Shown one piece after another: positions 25,873 through 34,200 of a stretch of 64,000 bases of DNA (position 1 is its first letter; every line of letters starts with the position of its first letter). The DNA is from Brassicibacter mesophilus (GTDB taxonomy: Bacteria > Bacillota > Clostridia > Tissierellales > Proteiniboraceae), in contig NZ_JBNPXI010000009.1 in the NCBI RefSeq assembly GCF_050433385.1, positions 74,771 through 138,770 on the forward strand, written 5' to 3'. The notes below the pieces were generated by a model. That model searched no databases and was not told the origin of the DNA. It saw only the letters and a list, made by a program, of their open reading frames with translations. The translations under genes and the position numbers were made by a program.

Positions 25873-25879
25873 CTTATCA

Positions 25880-26161
25880 TTAATTTCTATCAACAATTTT
25901 ATGTTCTCCAACTGCATGTAATAGAATTATTTTGTCTTCTTCATAAGTAAATATTATTCTGTAATTCATATTGATACTACATTCATGAACTTTTGAATTT
26001 AAATATTTACTCCAAGAATAATTATTTTTTGTTCTGAGACTTGGATAACTAGGATCTACCGAAAGAATTTCTATTGTTTTTTTAGCCTTTGTTTTTATAG
26101 CATCAGGAAGTTTCTTGTATCCTTTCTTAAATGCATTTGTAAATATGATTGAATACATCAT
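25880..26161 (-). CDS. RelE/YafQ-family toxin
   Basis: 93 residues. Family pattern visible: KGYKKLPDAIKTKAKKTIEIL, then LRTKNNYSWSKYLNSKVHECSINMNYRIIF and ending ILLHAVGEHKIV. The YRIIF strand and a C-terminal His are typical of RelE-superfamily ribosome-dependent mRNA interferases. It starts 2 bp after its antitoxin's stop. It would act in the cytosol and be neutralised by the 26163 product; such pairs stabilise mobile elements. Confidence 0.8.
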   Translation of the reverse strand: MMYSIIFTNAFKKGYKKLPDAIKTKAKKTIEILSVDPSYPSLRTKNNYSWSKYLNSKVHECSINMNYRIIFTYEEDKIILLHAVGEHKIVDRN

Positions 26162-26162
26162 A

Positions 26163-26438
26163 CTATTTATCTTCCTTGTCTAAGTCATTAAATAAATCTT
26201 CCGTATTGCTATAAGTCTTATATTCATTTTTATTCTTTAAATAGTGCTGGTATTCTTCCTTTACCTCGCTAGCTAGTTTCTCATCCCAGAATTCTTTATC
26301 TACTAAAACAACTGGTGATATAACAATTCTATTATCAATTATGTCTATATTTACATCGTCTCCAATATTAAGTTTTAATTCCTTCATAATTTCCGTTGGT
26401 ATGGTGAGCTGATTCTTTGCTTTAATCTTCCCTAACAT
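26163..26438 (-). CDS. AbrB/MazE-family antitoxin
   Basis: 91 residues from ATG 26438 (AGGTGAG 5 bp upstream). A TTG at 26519 with GGGGGAAAA is an alternative start adding 27 residues. The SpoVT/AbrB swapped-hairpin domain is clear: MLGKIKAKNQLTIPTEIMKE then LNIGDDVNIDIIDNRIVISP. The acidic C-terminus would wrap the toxin. It probably represses its own promoter; an ATATTATAG -10-like box lies within the extended frame. Confidence 0.8.
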   Translation of the reverse strand: MLGKIKAKNQLTIPTEIMKELKLNIGDDVNIDIIDNRIVISPVVLVDKEFWDEKLASEVKEEYQHYLKNKNEYKTYSNTEDLFNDLDKEDK

Positions 26439-26578
26439 ATACTCACCTGCCTTTCTTATTATGGTTTTACTTTCTAACTTTCTAACTATAATATTAGCAC
26501 TTTCTTTTCCATTATTCAACTTATTTTCCCCCTTCTTTAGTTTTTATAAGGAGCAGAATATTCTACTCCCATTTCCCT

Positions 26579-27058
26579 TTATAGTTCATAAGCCTTAAGT
26601 AATTGAGTTTGAATTTTGAGAAGATCTTCTATGTCAGAATTGCTCTGTATTAATAAATAGTTGGTAAGTAGATCAGCTTTAATAGTTCCTATAGTCATAA
26701 TAAATTTGTATTCATCGCTAGGTTTTATATTGATAGAGACATAGTGCCCATTTTCTGGGATTTTGTCTTCATCTTGATTACCAATTATTCTAAACACACT
26801 ACAATCCTGATATAGTCTTTTTCTAACTAATAGGTCTGCTGTCTGATAGAATATGCTTTTTACTAAATTACCTTTTACTTTGATCTTCTCTTCTTGTGAT
26901 TGGAATTTGCTTTTATATTCAGATATGGGATTTAGAAATTCATCTATTACTACATAATCCCCATCAGAATCTATCTCAATAACCTTATATTCATTACCTT
27001 TAACAAAATGATTAGTAGTCTCTCCAATATATTTAATCTTAAATAGATATTCTCTCAT
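26579..27058 (-). CDS. Unknown protein of the phage-type cluster
   Basis: 159 residues from ATG 27058 (GGGAGGC 7 bp upstream). The first 50 residues look like a small beta-barrel (VKGNEYKVIEIDSDGDYVVIDE). The rest is unrecognised. It begins at the stop of the 27061 gene, so translation is probably coupled. Last gene of a seven-gene run. Confidence 0.55.
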   Translation of the reverse strand: MREYLFKIKYIGETTNHFVKGNEYKVIEIDSDGDYVVIDEFLNPISEYKSKFQSQEEKIKVKGNLVKSIFYQTADLLVRKRLYQDCSVFRIIGNQDEDKIPENGHYVSINIKPSDEYKFIMTIGTIKADLLTNYLLIQSNSDIEDLLKIQTQLLKAYEL

Positions 27059-27060
27059 GA

Positions 27061-27342
27061 TTAAGCCTCCCACATTGTAATTTGCTTTTTGTTGCTATTT
27101 ATTGCACCTAGGATACTTTCCTCATAATTATCAATTAAAGCCCTTAAAAAGCAAAATTCAAGCTCAGAAGTATATAATTTATTGTCTTGTCCAATGTGAG
27201 AATGAACCCCTCTTGACTTTCTTAAATTTACCTCCAGCTTATTAGTAAAATCATCTTTTTCAAAAATAATATTGAATATATTTTTACTATCACTTTTTTT
27301 GTAAAGTTTTGACTTAACGATTACTTTAATCTTCTTTGTCAT
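27061..27342 (-). CDS. Small unknown protein of the phage-type cluster
   Basis: 93 residues from ATG 27342 (GGAGGGAATTG upstream). Basic N-terminus MTKKIKVIVKSKLYKK, acidic end. It overlaps the end of the 27326 gene by 17 bp. Confidence 0.55.
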   Translation of the reverse strand: MTKKIKVIVKSKLYKKSDSKNIFNIIFEKDDFTNKLEVNLRKSRGVHSHIGQDNKLYTSELEFCFLRALIDNYEESILGAINSNKKQITMWEA

Positions 27343-27634
27343 TATCAATTCCCTCCATATCAAAATAATTTAGCTGTGATAAAATTGTTTTTAGCTTTTC
27401 AGCAGTAAGATTATTGTTACTATATTTTGATAGCTCTGCAAGTAATTCTTGGCACTGCGATAATACTTTCCAAGAATCATCAAAGGCTATAAGTTGAGGA
27501 ACTTCTTGGTCATAAAGATTAGTCCAAACTATTCTAAATTCACCTTCTGTTCCTCCCCTTGGATAAAACTTACCTATTACGAACTCCTTTGTTGCTGGAT
27601 AGTAATAAAAACCCTTAACAGCTTTATTTTTCAT
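27326..27634 (-). CDS. Small unknown protein of the phage-type cluster
   Basis: 102 residues from ATG 27634 (GAGGTGAG upstream; a GTG at 27643 also fits the frame). FYYYPATKEFVIGKFYPRGG and a WTNLYDQEVPQLIAFDDSW core suggest a compact beta fold. Family not known to me. Confidence 0.55.
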   Translation of the reverse strand: MKNKAVKGFYYYPATKEFVIGKFYPRGGTEGEFRIVWTNLYDQEVPQLIAFDDSWKVLSQCQELLAELSKYSNNNLTAEKLKTILSQLNYFDMEGIDNDKED

Positions 27635-27666
27635 ATTTCTCACCTCTCAAGTTAAGTTAGTTTAAA

Positions 27667-27695
27667 GGCTCTAATATTAAATACTAGAGCCTCTA
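27667..27695 (-). terminator. Hairpin between genes, weak terminator
   Basis: GAGGCTCTAGTATT/AATATTAGAGCC stem with few U after it; partial termination within the cluster is likely. Confidence 0.5.
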
Positions 27696-27699
27696 TTCC

Positions 27700-28152
27700 T
27701 TAATAAATTCTAATTACTTTATTGTCTTTGATATCTTTAATAGAAACTACCGTTTCTCCATATAGCTTATTTACATAAGTGATTGCTTTTCTCCAATTCT
27801 CATCAAGCTCTCCATAAAACCCATCTGATCTTAATTCAAAAATATCCTGATAATGAACTTTTAAAATTAAAAGTATTACACAAGTTGGAAAATCGTAATC
27901 TTTATGAGCTGTCTTACAGAAATTGGATTCAATAGTATCTGGTGTTAGATAGAATGTTTCATGTCCTTCTTCTCCTATACCATTAAAAACAATCTCCCTT
28001 GGAGTAACGACAGGCTTCTCTGGATTATCATTTTCTGCTTGAATAATCCCTTTATTAAAGAAACAATAAGTTACTTTCTTTAGCTTTTTTAAAACCTCTT
28101 CATCAAACATATTTTGCTTTTCTTTGAAGTTAAAGTAATGTGTATATCCCAT
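27700..28152 (-). CDS. MGYTHY-type phage/element protein
   Basis: 150 residues starting MGYTHYFNFKEK, the opening typical of a family found in phages and large mobile elements. FYLTPDTIESNFCKTAHKDYDFPTCVILLILKVHY is the conserved middle. Paralogue of the 28563 gene. Function of the family is unknown to me. It has its own class I dyad. Confidence 0.65.
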   Translation of the reverse strand: MGYTHYFNFKEKQNMFDEEVLKKLKKVTYCFFNKGIIQAENDNPEKPVVTPREIVFNGIGEEGHETFYLTPDTIESNFCKTAHKDYDFPTCVILLILKVHYQDIFELRSDGFYGELDENWRKAITYVNKLYGETVVSIKDIKDNKVIRIY

Positions 28153-28168
28153 TTAGAATCTCTCCTTT

Positions 28169-28188
28169 ATAGTTCCTATATGAACATT
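28169..28188 (-). promoter_or_regulatory. Class I dyad operator inside the cluster
   Basis: AATGTT and AACTAT, 8 bp spacing, 6 bp before the ribosome site of the 27700 gene. Confidence 0.5.
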
Positions 28189-28200
28189 ATTAATTGTTTA

Positions 28201-28551
28201 TTATTCTTGATGCCGTTCTTGATAATTTATGATGTAATCACTTAACCAACTACAATTACCAAATCTTAACCTCCATAGTGCAAGACTTCCCCAATTAACT
28301 TGATTCTTATCGTTAAAAATCAATACAAGATCTGTCCTGCCACCTGTTGTAGTTAGCTCGTATGCCTTTTTCCAGAATGTGTTATTAGTATCTTTTACTA
28401 TCACATGATCTTCTTCAACTAGCATATCTTTTAAGCCATTTAACCAATCATTTAGATTACCACCAGCACCTAACATAACTAAACCTTCTACTTTGTTTTG
28501 ATTATCTAGTAAGTCCTGAAAATCTAGTTTTTCAATATTCATATTTTCCAT
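28201..28551 (-). CDS. Small unknown protein of the phage-type cluster
   Basis: 116 residues. GAGGNLNDWLNGLKDMLVEE and TTGGRTDLVLIF, then WGSLALWRLRFGNCSWLSDY, are strongly patterned and look like a conserved family in mobile elements that I cannot name. ATG with AGGAGC upstream, 11 bp after the 28563 gene. Confidence 0.55.
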   Translation of the reverse strand: MENMNIEKLDFQDLLDNQNKVEGLVMLGAGGNLNDWLNGLKDMLVEEDHVIVKDTNNTFWKKAYELTTTGGRTDLVLIFNDKNQVNWGSLALWRLRFGNCSWLSDYIINYQERHQE

Positions 28552-28562
28552 TAAAGCTCCTC

Positions 28563-28949
28563 CTATCTAACTACTACTAGATTATTAATTATTTGAATTC
28601 TAGTATTTAGCATCTTATTTACATATTTAACACCTCTATACCAAACTGGCTCTACTTGGTTCTCTAAAAAACATTGGCTAGTAAATTTAAAGCTATCAAG
28701 ATAATGCTTTTTAATAATTAAAAGTAGAATACAACAGATAAAATCACTCTTAGCTTCAACTCTTTTAGTATTATTAGGAGTTAAATAAAATTCTTCTTTG
28801 TCACTGCTAAATTTAATCTTATATTCATTAACTTCGACTTCTTGAATAAGATTTCTCTTCTTAAATGAATATAAAACCTTCTTAATGTCCTTTAATAACT
28901 CTTTATCAAACATACCTTTTCTTCGCTCAAAGTAGTAATAGTTTTTCAC
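28563..28949 (-). CDS. Paralogue of the MGYTHY-type protein
   Basis: 128 residues from a GTG at 28949 (GGGAGAG upstream). It begins MKNYYYFERRKGMFDKELLK, against MGYTHYFNFKEKQNMFDEEVLK of the 27700 product. The middle (FYLTPNNTKR, then FICCILLLIIKKHY) and the end (YVNKML) also match. A tandem duplication with divergence. Confidence 0.65.
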   Translation of the reverse strand: MKNYYYFERRKGMFDKELLKDIKKVLYSFKKRNLIQEVEVNEYKIKFSSDKEEFYLTPNNTKRVEAKSDFICCILLLIIKKHYLDSFKFTSQCFLENQVEPVWYRGVKYVNKMLNTRIQIINNLVVVR

Positions 28950-28965
28950 TTATAATCTCTCCCTT

Positions 28966-29298
28966 TTAAAATTTTCTACCTAATAGCTCTATTAATTTTC
29001 GAGGCTGAAAGTGTAAATCTCTTTCAATAAATGGAAGCTTTCTTCTGTTTTCTAGGGTTAATTCTTCTAACTGAGATAATGTAAAATAACCAAATTCAGA
29101 ACAAAAATTGTCAGCTTCATTTTTTACATATCCCCAAAATAGAAAATCTCCATCTTCTCTTTCTTCACCCTCAATCACATACCAAGTGAAAGAGCCACAA
29201 AAGTATTTTGCTATAACTACTTTTTGGTTCAGTTTAATTTCCTCTGTTTCATAAAGCTTAGGTAGTGCCTCTCTAATTTCTTGTGTTAACAATTTCAT
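28966..29298 (-). CDS. DUF2958-like protein
   Basis: 110 residues from ATG 29298 (AAGGAGATGG upstream). Family pattern: LLTQEIREALPKLYETEE, KYFCGSFTWYVIEGE, DFLFWGYV, GYFTLSQLEEL and PFIERDLHFQPRKL. Found in phages and conjugative elements, often beside ArdC-like genes; no biochemical role known to me. First gene of the cluster, behind a class II palindrome. Confidence 0.75.
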   Translation of the reverse strand: MKLLTQEIREALPKLYETEEIKLNQKVVIAKYFCGSFTWYVIEGEEREDGDFLFWGYVKNEADNFCSEFGYFTLSQLEELTLENRRKLPFIERDLHFQPRKLIELLGRKF

Positions 29299-29366
29299 TA
29301 ACAACCATCTCCTTCTTATTTTTTAATTACTTACAAACACATTATTAATTAATAGAATGTAATCAA

Positions 29367-29384
29367 ATTCCAATTAAACAGAAT
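29367..29384 (-). promoter_or_regulatory. Class II palindrome
   Basis: ATTCCAATTAAACAGAAT. On the minus strand ATTAATTAATAAT follows after 13 bp, exactly as at 17476. Confidence 0.6.
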
Positions 29385-29408
29385 GTTGTATTAATAGTTA
29401 TTAACACA

Positions 29409-29546
29409 TCATTTTAACTTTGGATCAAATAGCCCTGAATTATAATCTTCAAAAAGTTGTTCCATTACAGCATCATAATCTCTGTCTATTTCTTCTGAAA
29501 CAAAGTCTAAAAATTCTTTTTCCTCTTTCGACAAAATTTTCATCAT
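29409..29546 (-). CDS. 45-residue acidic protein
   Basis: ATG at 29546 (AAAGGGTGG 5 bp upstream). The product starts MMKILSKEEKEFLDFVSEE and ends FEDYNSGLFDPKLK. A class I dyad with a fitting distance lies upstream, which supports a real gene despite its size. Unknown function. Confidence 0.6.
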   Translation of the reverse strand: MMKILSKEEKEFLDFVSEEIDRDYDAVMEQLFEDYNSGLFDPKLK

Positions 29547-29561
29547 AACCACCCTTTCTAA

Positions 29562-29581
29562 AATGTTTTTATGTGAACATT
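29562..29581 (-). promoter_or_regulatory. Class I dyad operator
   Basis: AATGTT and AACATT, 8 bp spacing, TATAAT overlapping the first half-site, right before the 45-residue gene. Confidence 0.6.
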
Positions 29582-29585
29582 ATAG

Positions 29586-30257
29586 CTAGATTAAACCTTC
29601 TTCTTTTAGAGAGTAGTATTTATCCCCACCAATAATCACATGATCCAATACAGAGATTCCTATTATTTTTCCTGCTTCAATCAATCTTTTTGAAATGTTA
29701 ATATCTTCATTGCTGGGATTAGCAATTTGAGATGGATGATTATGGCAAAGTATTATTGCACTAGCCGACCGCTGTATAGCAGGTTTAAAGGCCTCTCTGG
29801 GATGAACTAGGCTACTATTTAATGTTCCTTCTGATATTTGTTCTACTGAAATTACTTGATTTTTAGTATCAAGAATTACTATCTTAAAATACTCTTTTTT
29901 AAGATGTTTCATATCGTCCATTAATAGATTCGCCACATCTGATGGTGATGAAATTTTTGTTATCTCTCCTCTTCTCTCTTGAGAATATCTGACTGCCATA
30001 GTGAAAAATGCTTTAAGCTTCTGTTTTTGTAAATCAGTAGCATTTAACATTTCAATTTCTTCTCTTAAATCCTGTAAATTTTCAAATTTTCTAAGTTCTT
30101 CCTCTTTAATTCCCGTAAGAAAAGATAATGCTTCAAAATTAAGAAGCGATGCAATACCATAGGTATTAATTCTTTCTTTTAAAATATCTTTTCTTTCCTT
30201 TTCAAAACCCCTTACCGCTTCATTTCCTACCATAAACTTCATTTGTGCATTACTCAT
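29586..30257 (-). CDS. radC: RadC-family JAB-domain protein
   Basis: 223 residues. N-terminal helix-hairpin-helix-like part (about 30-75) and a C-terminal MPN/JAB metal-binding domain: HCHNHPS variant CHNHPSQIANPSNEDI with the preceding E in VISVEQISEGTLNSSLVHPRE, and LDHVIIG near the end. RadC-like proteins are frequent on mobile elements; the enzymatic role is not settled. ATG with AAGGAGG upstream. A TATAAT-like box (TATCTATAATATAG, 30343-30356) precedes it; no class I dyad. Confidence 0.85.
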   Translation of the reverse strand: MSNAQMKFMVGNEAVRGFEKERKDILKERINTYGIASLLNFEALSFLTGIKEEELRKFENLQDLREEIEMLNATDLQKQKLKAFFTMAVRYSQERRGEITKISSPSDVANLLMDDMKHLKKEYFKIVILDTKNQVISVEQISEGTLNSSLVHPREAFKPAIQRSASAIILCHNHPSQIANPSNEDINISKRLIEAGKIIGISVLDHVIIGGDKYYSLKEEGLI

Positions 30258-30380
30258 GATTTCTTCCTCCTTAAAATTTCCTAAATTTTTATTTAGAGTC
30301 CTTTTGAATTTTTCTACTTTTTTATTTTTGTGTTACTATATTATAGATAGGACATAAGGATTTAATAATTTTTTTGCATG

Positions 30381-30414
30381 AAAAAAAGAGCCTCGATTAA
30401 TTCAAAGCTCTTTC
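30381..30414 (-). terminator. Intrinsic terminator
   Basis: AAAGAGCTTTG/CGAGGCTCTTT stem followed by U7 on the minus strand; end of the 30469 gene. Confidence 0.8.
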
Positions 30415-30468
30415 CTTTATTCATAGTATTCTAGTTTGTATATAAAGTGTTTCTATTACAGATACTTA

Positions 30469-30777
30469 TCAATTAAAAATTTCTATTATGTATCTTTCTT
30501 CCAAATAATCGTCATTCTTTTTTACGTAACAAATATTACTCTGCTCCTCTCTTTCTATCAATATATCAACATCTAATTTATTAAACATAGATAATAAGAC
30601 GAATTCTGGATTATCTGTTATAAAATATTCACCTTTTTTAGTAGATAGTATTTTCACTTCAACAAGTGAAGTTCCAAAAAAGCCATCTATTTCGATAGCT
30701 GTTTTTTTTACCTTCCCAATTACTTTTTCACCTGTTATTTCTTCAAATTTTAGTATTAAATTTTTTGTTATATTCAT
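30469..30777 (-). CDS. Small cytosolic protein, unknown
   Basis: 102 residues; mixed strand/helix, KFEEITGEKVIGKVKKTAIEI at the N-terminus. No family recognised. ATG with AAGGAGGAAAC upstream and a class II palindrome 55 bp further. Confidence 0.6.
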   Translation of the reverse strand: MNITKNLILKFEEITGEKVIGKVKKTAIEIDGFFGTSLVEVKILSTKKGEYFITDNPEFVLLSMFNKLDVDILIEREEQSNICYVKKNDDYLEERYIIEIFN

Positions 30778-30832
30778 CTTGTTTCCTCCTTTTCTTTGAT
30801 AATCTTATAATGGCATATAGTATTTTCCCTTA

Positions 30833-30850
30833 ATTCCATTCAAACAGAAT
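30833..30850 (-). promoter_or_regulatory. Class II palindrome
   Basis: ATTCCATTCAAACAGAAT; on the minus strand TATATGCCATTATAAG follows after 13 bp, with TATAAG in the -10 position. Confidence 0.6.
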
Positions 30851-30859
30851 AATTTCAAT

Positions 30860-30893
30860 AAAAAAGACTACTAAACTCTAATGTCTAGTAGCC
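30860..30893 (-). terminator. Intrinsic terminator
   Basis: GGCTACTAGAC pairs with GTTTAGTAGTC (one mismatch) then U6 on the minus strand; overlaps the end of the 30885 gene. Confidence 0.8.
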
Positions 30894-31073
30894 CATTTTT
30901 CTTTGGTCTGCTTGAACTTTTCTATAAACTTCTCTTAGCTGTCTGTAGTTCATATAACCTCTTTTACCTAATGCATCTGGTGAATATGGCAGACCTCTTA
31001 CATATCCCTTTGTGTTTCTAACCTTGTTAATCATAAACATAACATAATTATAAAAATTATAATTATTTCTCAT
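30885..31073 (-). CDS. Small basic protein, unknown
   Basis: 62 residues from ATG 31073 (GGAGGTGTTAG upstream). MRNNYNFYNYVMFMINKVRN then GYVRGLPYSPDALGKRGY and a YRQLREVYRKVQADQRK helix. Aromatic and basic, possibly nucleic-acid-binding. The leader of about 100 nt starts near the class I dyad at 31180. Confidence 0.5.
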   Translation of the reverse strand: MRNNYNFYNYVMFMINKVRNTKGYVRGLPYSPDALGKRGYMNYRQLREVYRKVQADQRKMGY

Positions 31074-31179
31074 TTCTAACACCTCCAAAAACTTTGCACA
31101 CTTACTAATAAGGAGTGATTTCTAACCTTACTTATCTGATATTTTAATATCACCTAGAATATTTAATATACTATATATT

Positions 31180-31199
31180 ATTGTTTATATTAGAACATT
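31180..31199 (-). promoter_or_regulatory. Class I dyad operator
   Basis: AATGTT and AACAAT, 8 bp spacing, TATAAT overlapping the first half-site. The target is the 30885 gene. Confidence 0.55.
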
Positions 31200-31203
31200 A
31201 TAA

Positions 31204-34200
31204 CTACTCTTTTATATTTTTTTCAATATCTTCAGGAGTTGGATTAGCCTTAGAGAACCAAAACGGATTAAAGCTGTTATTATGATTTAAATCTATTATC
31301 TCCATCCACTTGTCATAATTCTTGTTTTCTTTACTTATATAGCCTCTCATTTCAAAATGAAGATGTGCTCCTTTTGACATTCCTGAATTTCCTGTCTCTC
31401 CTATTAATTGTCCAGCTTTAACTTGTTCGCCAACTCTTACCATCGGTTGTCTAACCATATGGGCATATAAACTAATAATATAATCTTTGGTATTGCCTTC
31501 TTCAATAGGGTGTTTAATATACACAGCATAACCGTAGCCCCCTCGCCAGCCCGAACTAATTACTTCACCATCTGCTATTGCCTGTATCGGCTCTCCTGTT
31601 GGCTTTGCTAGGTCAATTCCTGTATGATATTTTTTAGTCTTTAAAATTGGATGAATTCTCCATCCCCAAGAGGAACTTATTCTTACATCAGGATCTGAGT
31701 ATGGGGTTACATAGTCATCAATATTATAAATTAAGTCTCTAAAATACTCTAAATTCGGAGATTTGCTAGTAGATAATACTGTAGAGCTACCTTTACCGAA
31801 GAAATCGAACACTTCCCATGTTATTTCATCAATTGGAACTTTCTTCTTCAAACTCAACATTCTTAAAAGTGTCCATTTCACTTCGTCATCTGACTTATGG
31901 TTCTTTATATGAATAATTCCTTTGTTCTCCATTGAAGTATATAATCCGTTTGATATTCTTTCTAATAATAAATCTCCTGCAGAAACTATACTCTTAGTTG
32001 AAGTTTTTATTTTGTCCCATAGTTCTTCATACCACTTTGTATTAGTATTTGCTAATTTCTGCTTTGCTTCATTTGCATCTACATAGCTTAATACATCTTC
32101 AACAAATCTAGGATTAATATCTTCAAAGTTTCTTCCTCTCCAATAGGAGTTTGCTATATTTAGAATTTCTTCTTTACTTCTATGTGTGAAGGTATCAGGA
32201 TTTCTATCAACTAATTCATCTAATGTTTCAGGTCCTATATGATAAGCAAACACAGCTTTTAATATATCTCCATCATATCTTAATATTAGATTCCTCAACG
32301 AAGCAGTTACATAACTAATACTTTTATATGGATTTTCTATATCTTCTTTATCTAATTTATATGTCCTAGACTCTTTGCCATTAATCCAAAATTCATTAGC
32401 ATCTATAGAACTATTTTCTTGAGGGAAATATATATTAGCAAAACCTTCTGTATTAGGATTATCTAGGAGTTTTTCTTCTTCTATCACACCTAAAATAATA
32501 TCACTAACCATATATTGATCATACTTCTGATTTAAATTCATTTTATCAAAAGCCTTTTTCCACTCTGATGAAGATAAAACACTTAATACCGTATTTCTAT
32601 ATCCCTCTAATTCTTTGCTAACTTCTTTTGAATGATCCTGTGTTTGAACTGCATCCCAATAATAATCTTCTGTTTGTTCGAATACATATTCATCTTGTAA
32701 TACCTGCAATGGAATATCTTTTTCATAGTTTTTGATAAAGTCATATAAATATTTAATAGTATTATTTTCTTCATCTTTAATTCTTCGGGCTTCTAGGCTT
32801 GTATGTTCATTTGTTACTGTCATTCTATTTCTCCAATCGCTTAACCTTTCTTCATTGAAATATGTCTCATTAGGGAATGGTCTGACTTCATAAATAGCTC
32901 CCTCATATCGCCTATATAGATTTCCTATTTCTCCTTTATTTCTATTGTCTTCAATATCAAGTTCATACTCTACTCCTGTAACTCTACTTCTCTTATAGCT
33001 ACTAGATTTAGACTCTCCTCGTTCATAAGTATATCTACCTACTATGCTATCTTTCACTTTAGGAACTTTTAACTCATATGTTGCTATATCAGTATTAGGT
33101 TTAAACTCTTGGTCTTTATCAAATCCATTTTCAGCTATAACCTTACCTGAATCACTTTCTTTGTAAGTTAAACCTGGTATATGACTTTGATAAAAAACTA
33201 AATCAGGACTAACATCTCCATCTACATTATTTGATACATCAATGTATCTTGTATCATATTTAGCTTCCCAATAGTAATTAATACTTATGCTTCCATCTTC
33301 GTGTTCTATCACTTCACTTTCTCTACTATATGTTTTCTCTTCTATTTCAAGTGTGGTTGTCCAACTTTTAGCTAACCAATGCCTATCATACTCATAAAGA
33401 TCAATGACAGCTTGCTCTTCTAAATCACTTAATGGTCTATCTACTCTAACTTCTTCAACATAAGTCTCCATGAATCTTCCTGCAAAAGTCAAAGCAGTAT
33501 CTAATAGATACATTCTTTCTGTCCAGCTTGGCTGGGTAAGATAATATTCTCCTCTTTCAGCTAATTCTTCTCTTTTATCTTCAAGTTTTTCATTATAACT
33601 ATATTTTTCTAAATCTATATTAGCATTTACTTTCTCATCTTTATTAACAAACTCATTTACTTTTTCAGCAATTGAAGCAACCTCTGGCATCCAATATTCT
33701 AATGTTCTATTATCTTGATTTATTTTGTCAAACCAATATAAATAATATTTTTCAGGGTTTAGAACTTGATTTTTCTTTGATATATCACTTAGAAAATTAA
33801 ATAATCCCTTTTTAATATACGGAGCTTTTACTTGTATCTTATTGTTTATTTCGTGGTTATTAAATTCGCCTATTCCTAGGAATTCTCCATTCGTCCCTAT
33901 TGTTTCTTCTGTTAGAAGTGGATTGGTTTGTCCTAGTTTTCCATGCTTATCTGACATATCATTAAAATAATTTAATTCTTCTGTATTATAGCTATACTCT
34001 TTTAATTTTTCATCTTCTAATTCAATAAATTTAGGATAATAACCATCTTCAGCTTCCTGAAATGCTTCGCTATAATTATTAACAATATATTCTTCAACTT
34101 TTTTAGAATCTCTTTCTTCATCCATTGCTAGTGATTGATTGAATTTAACACTTCTAGCTTCAAAATATGAGAATATGACTCCTAATCCATAATCTCTAAC

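Larger units (their letters stand above)
25593..25879. other. Non-coding interval
   Basis: Contains the class I dyad of the 24591 gene and the terminator of the toxin-antitoxin operon. The stretch 25680-25840 shows nothing else that I can support. Confidence 0.5.
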
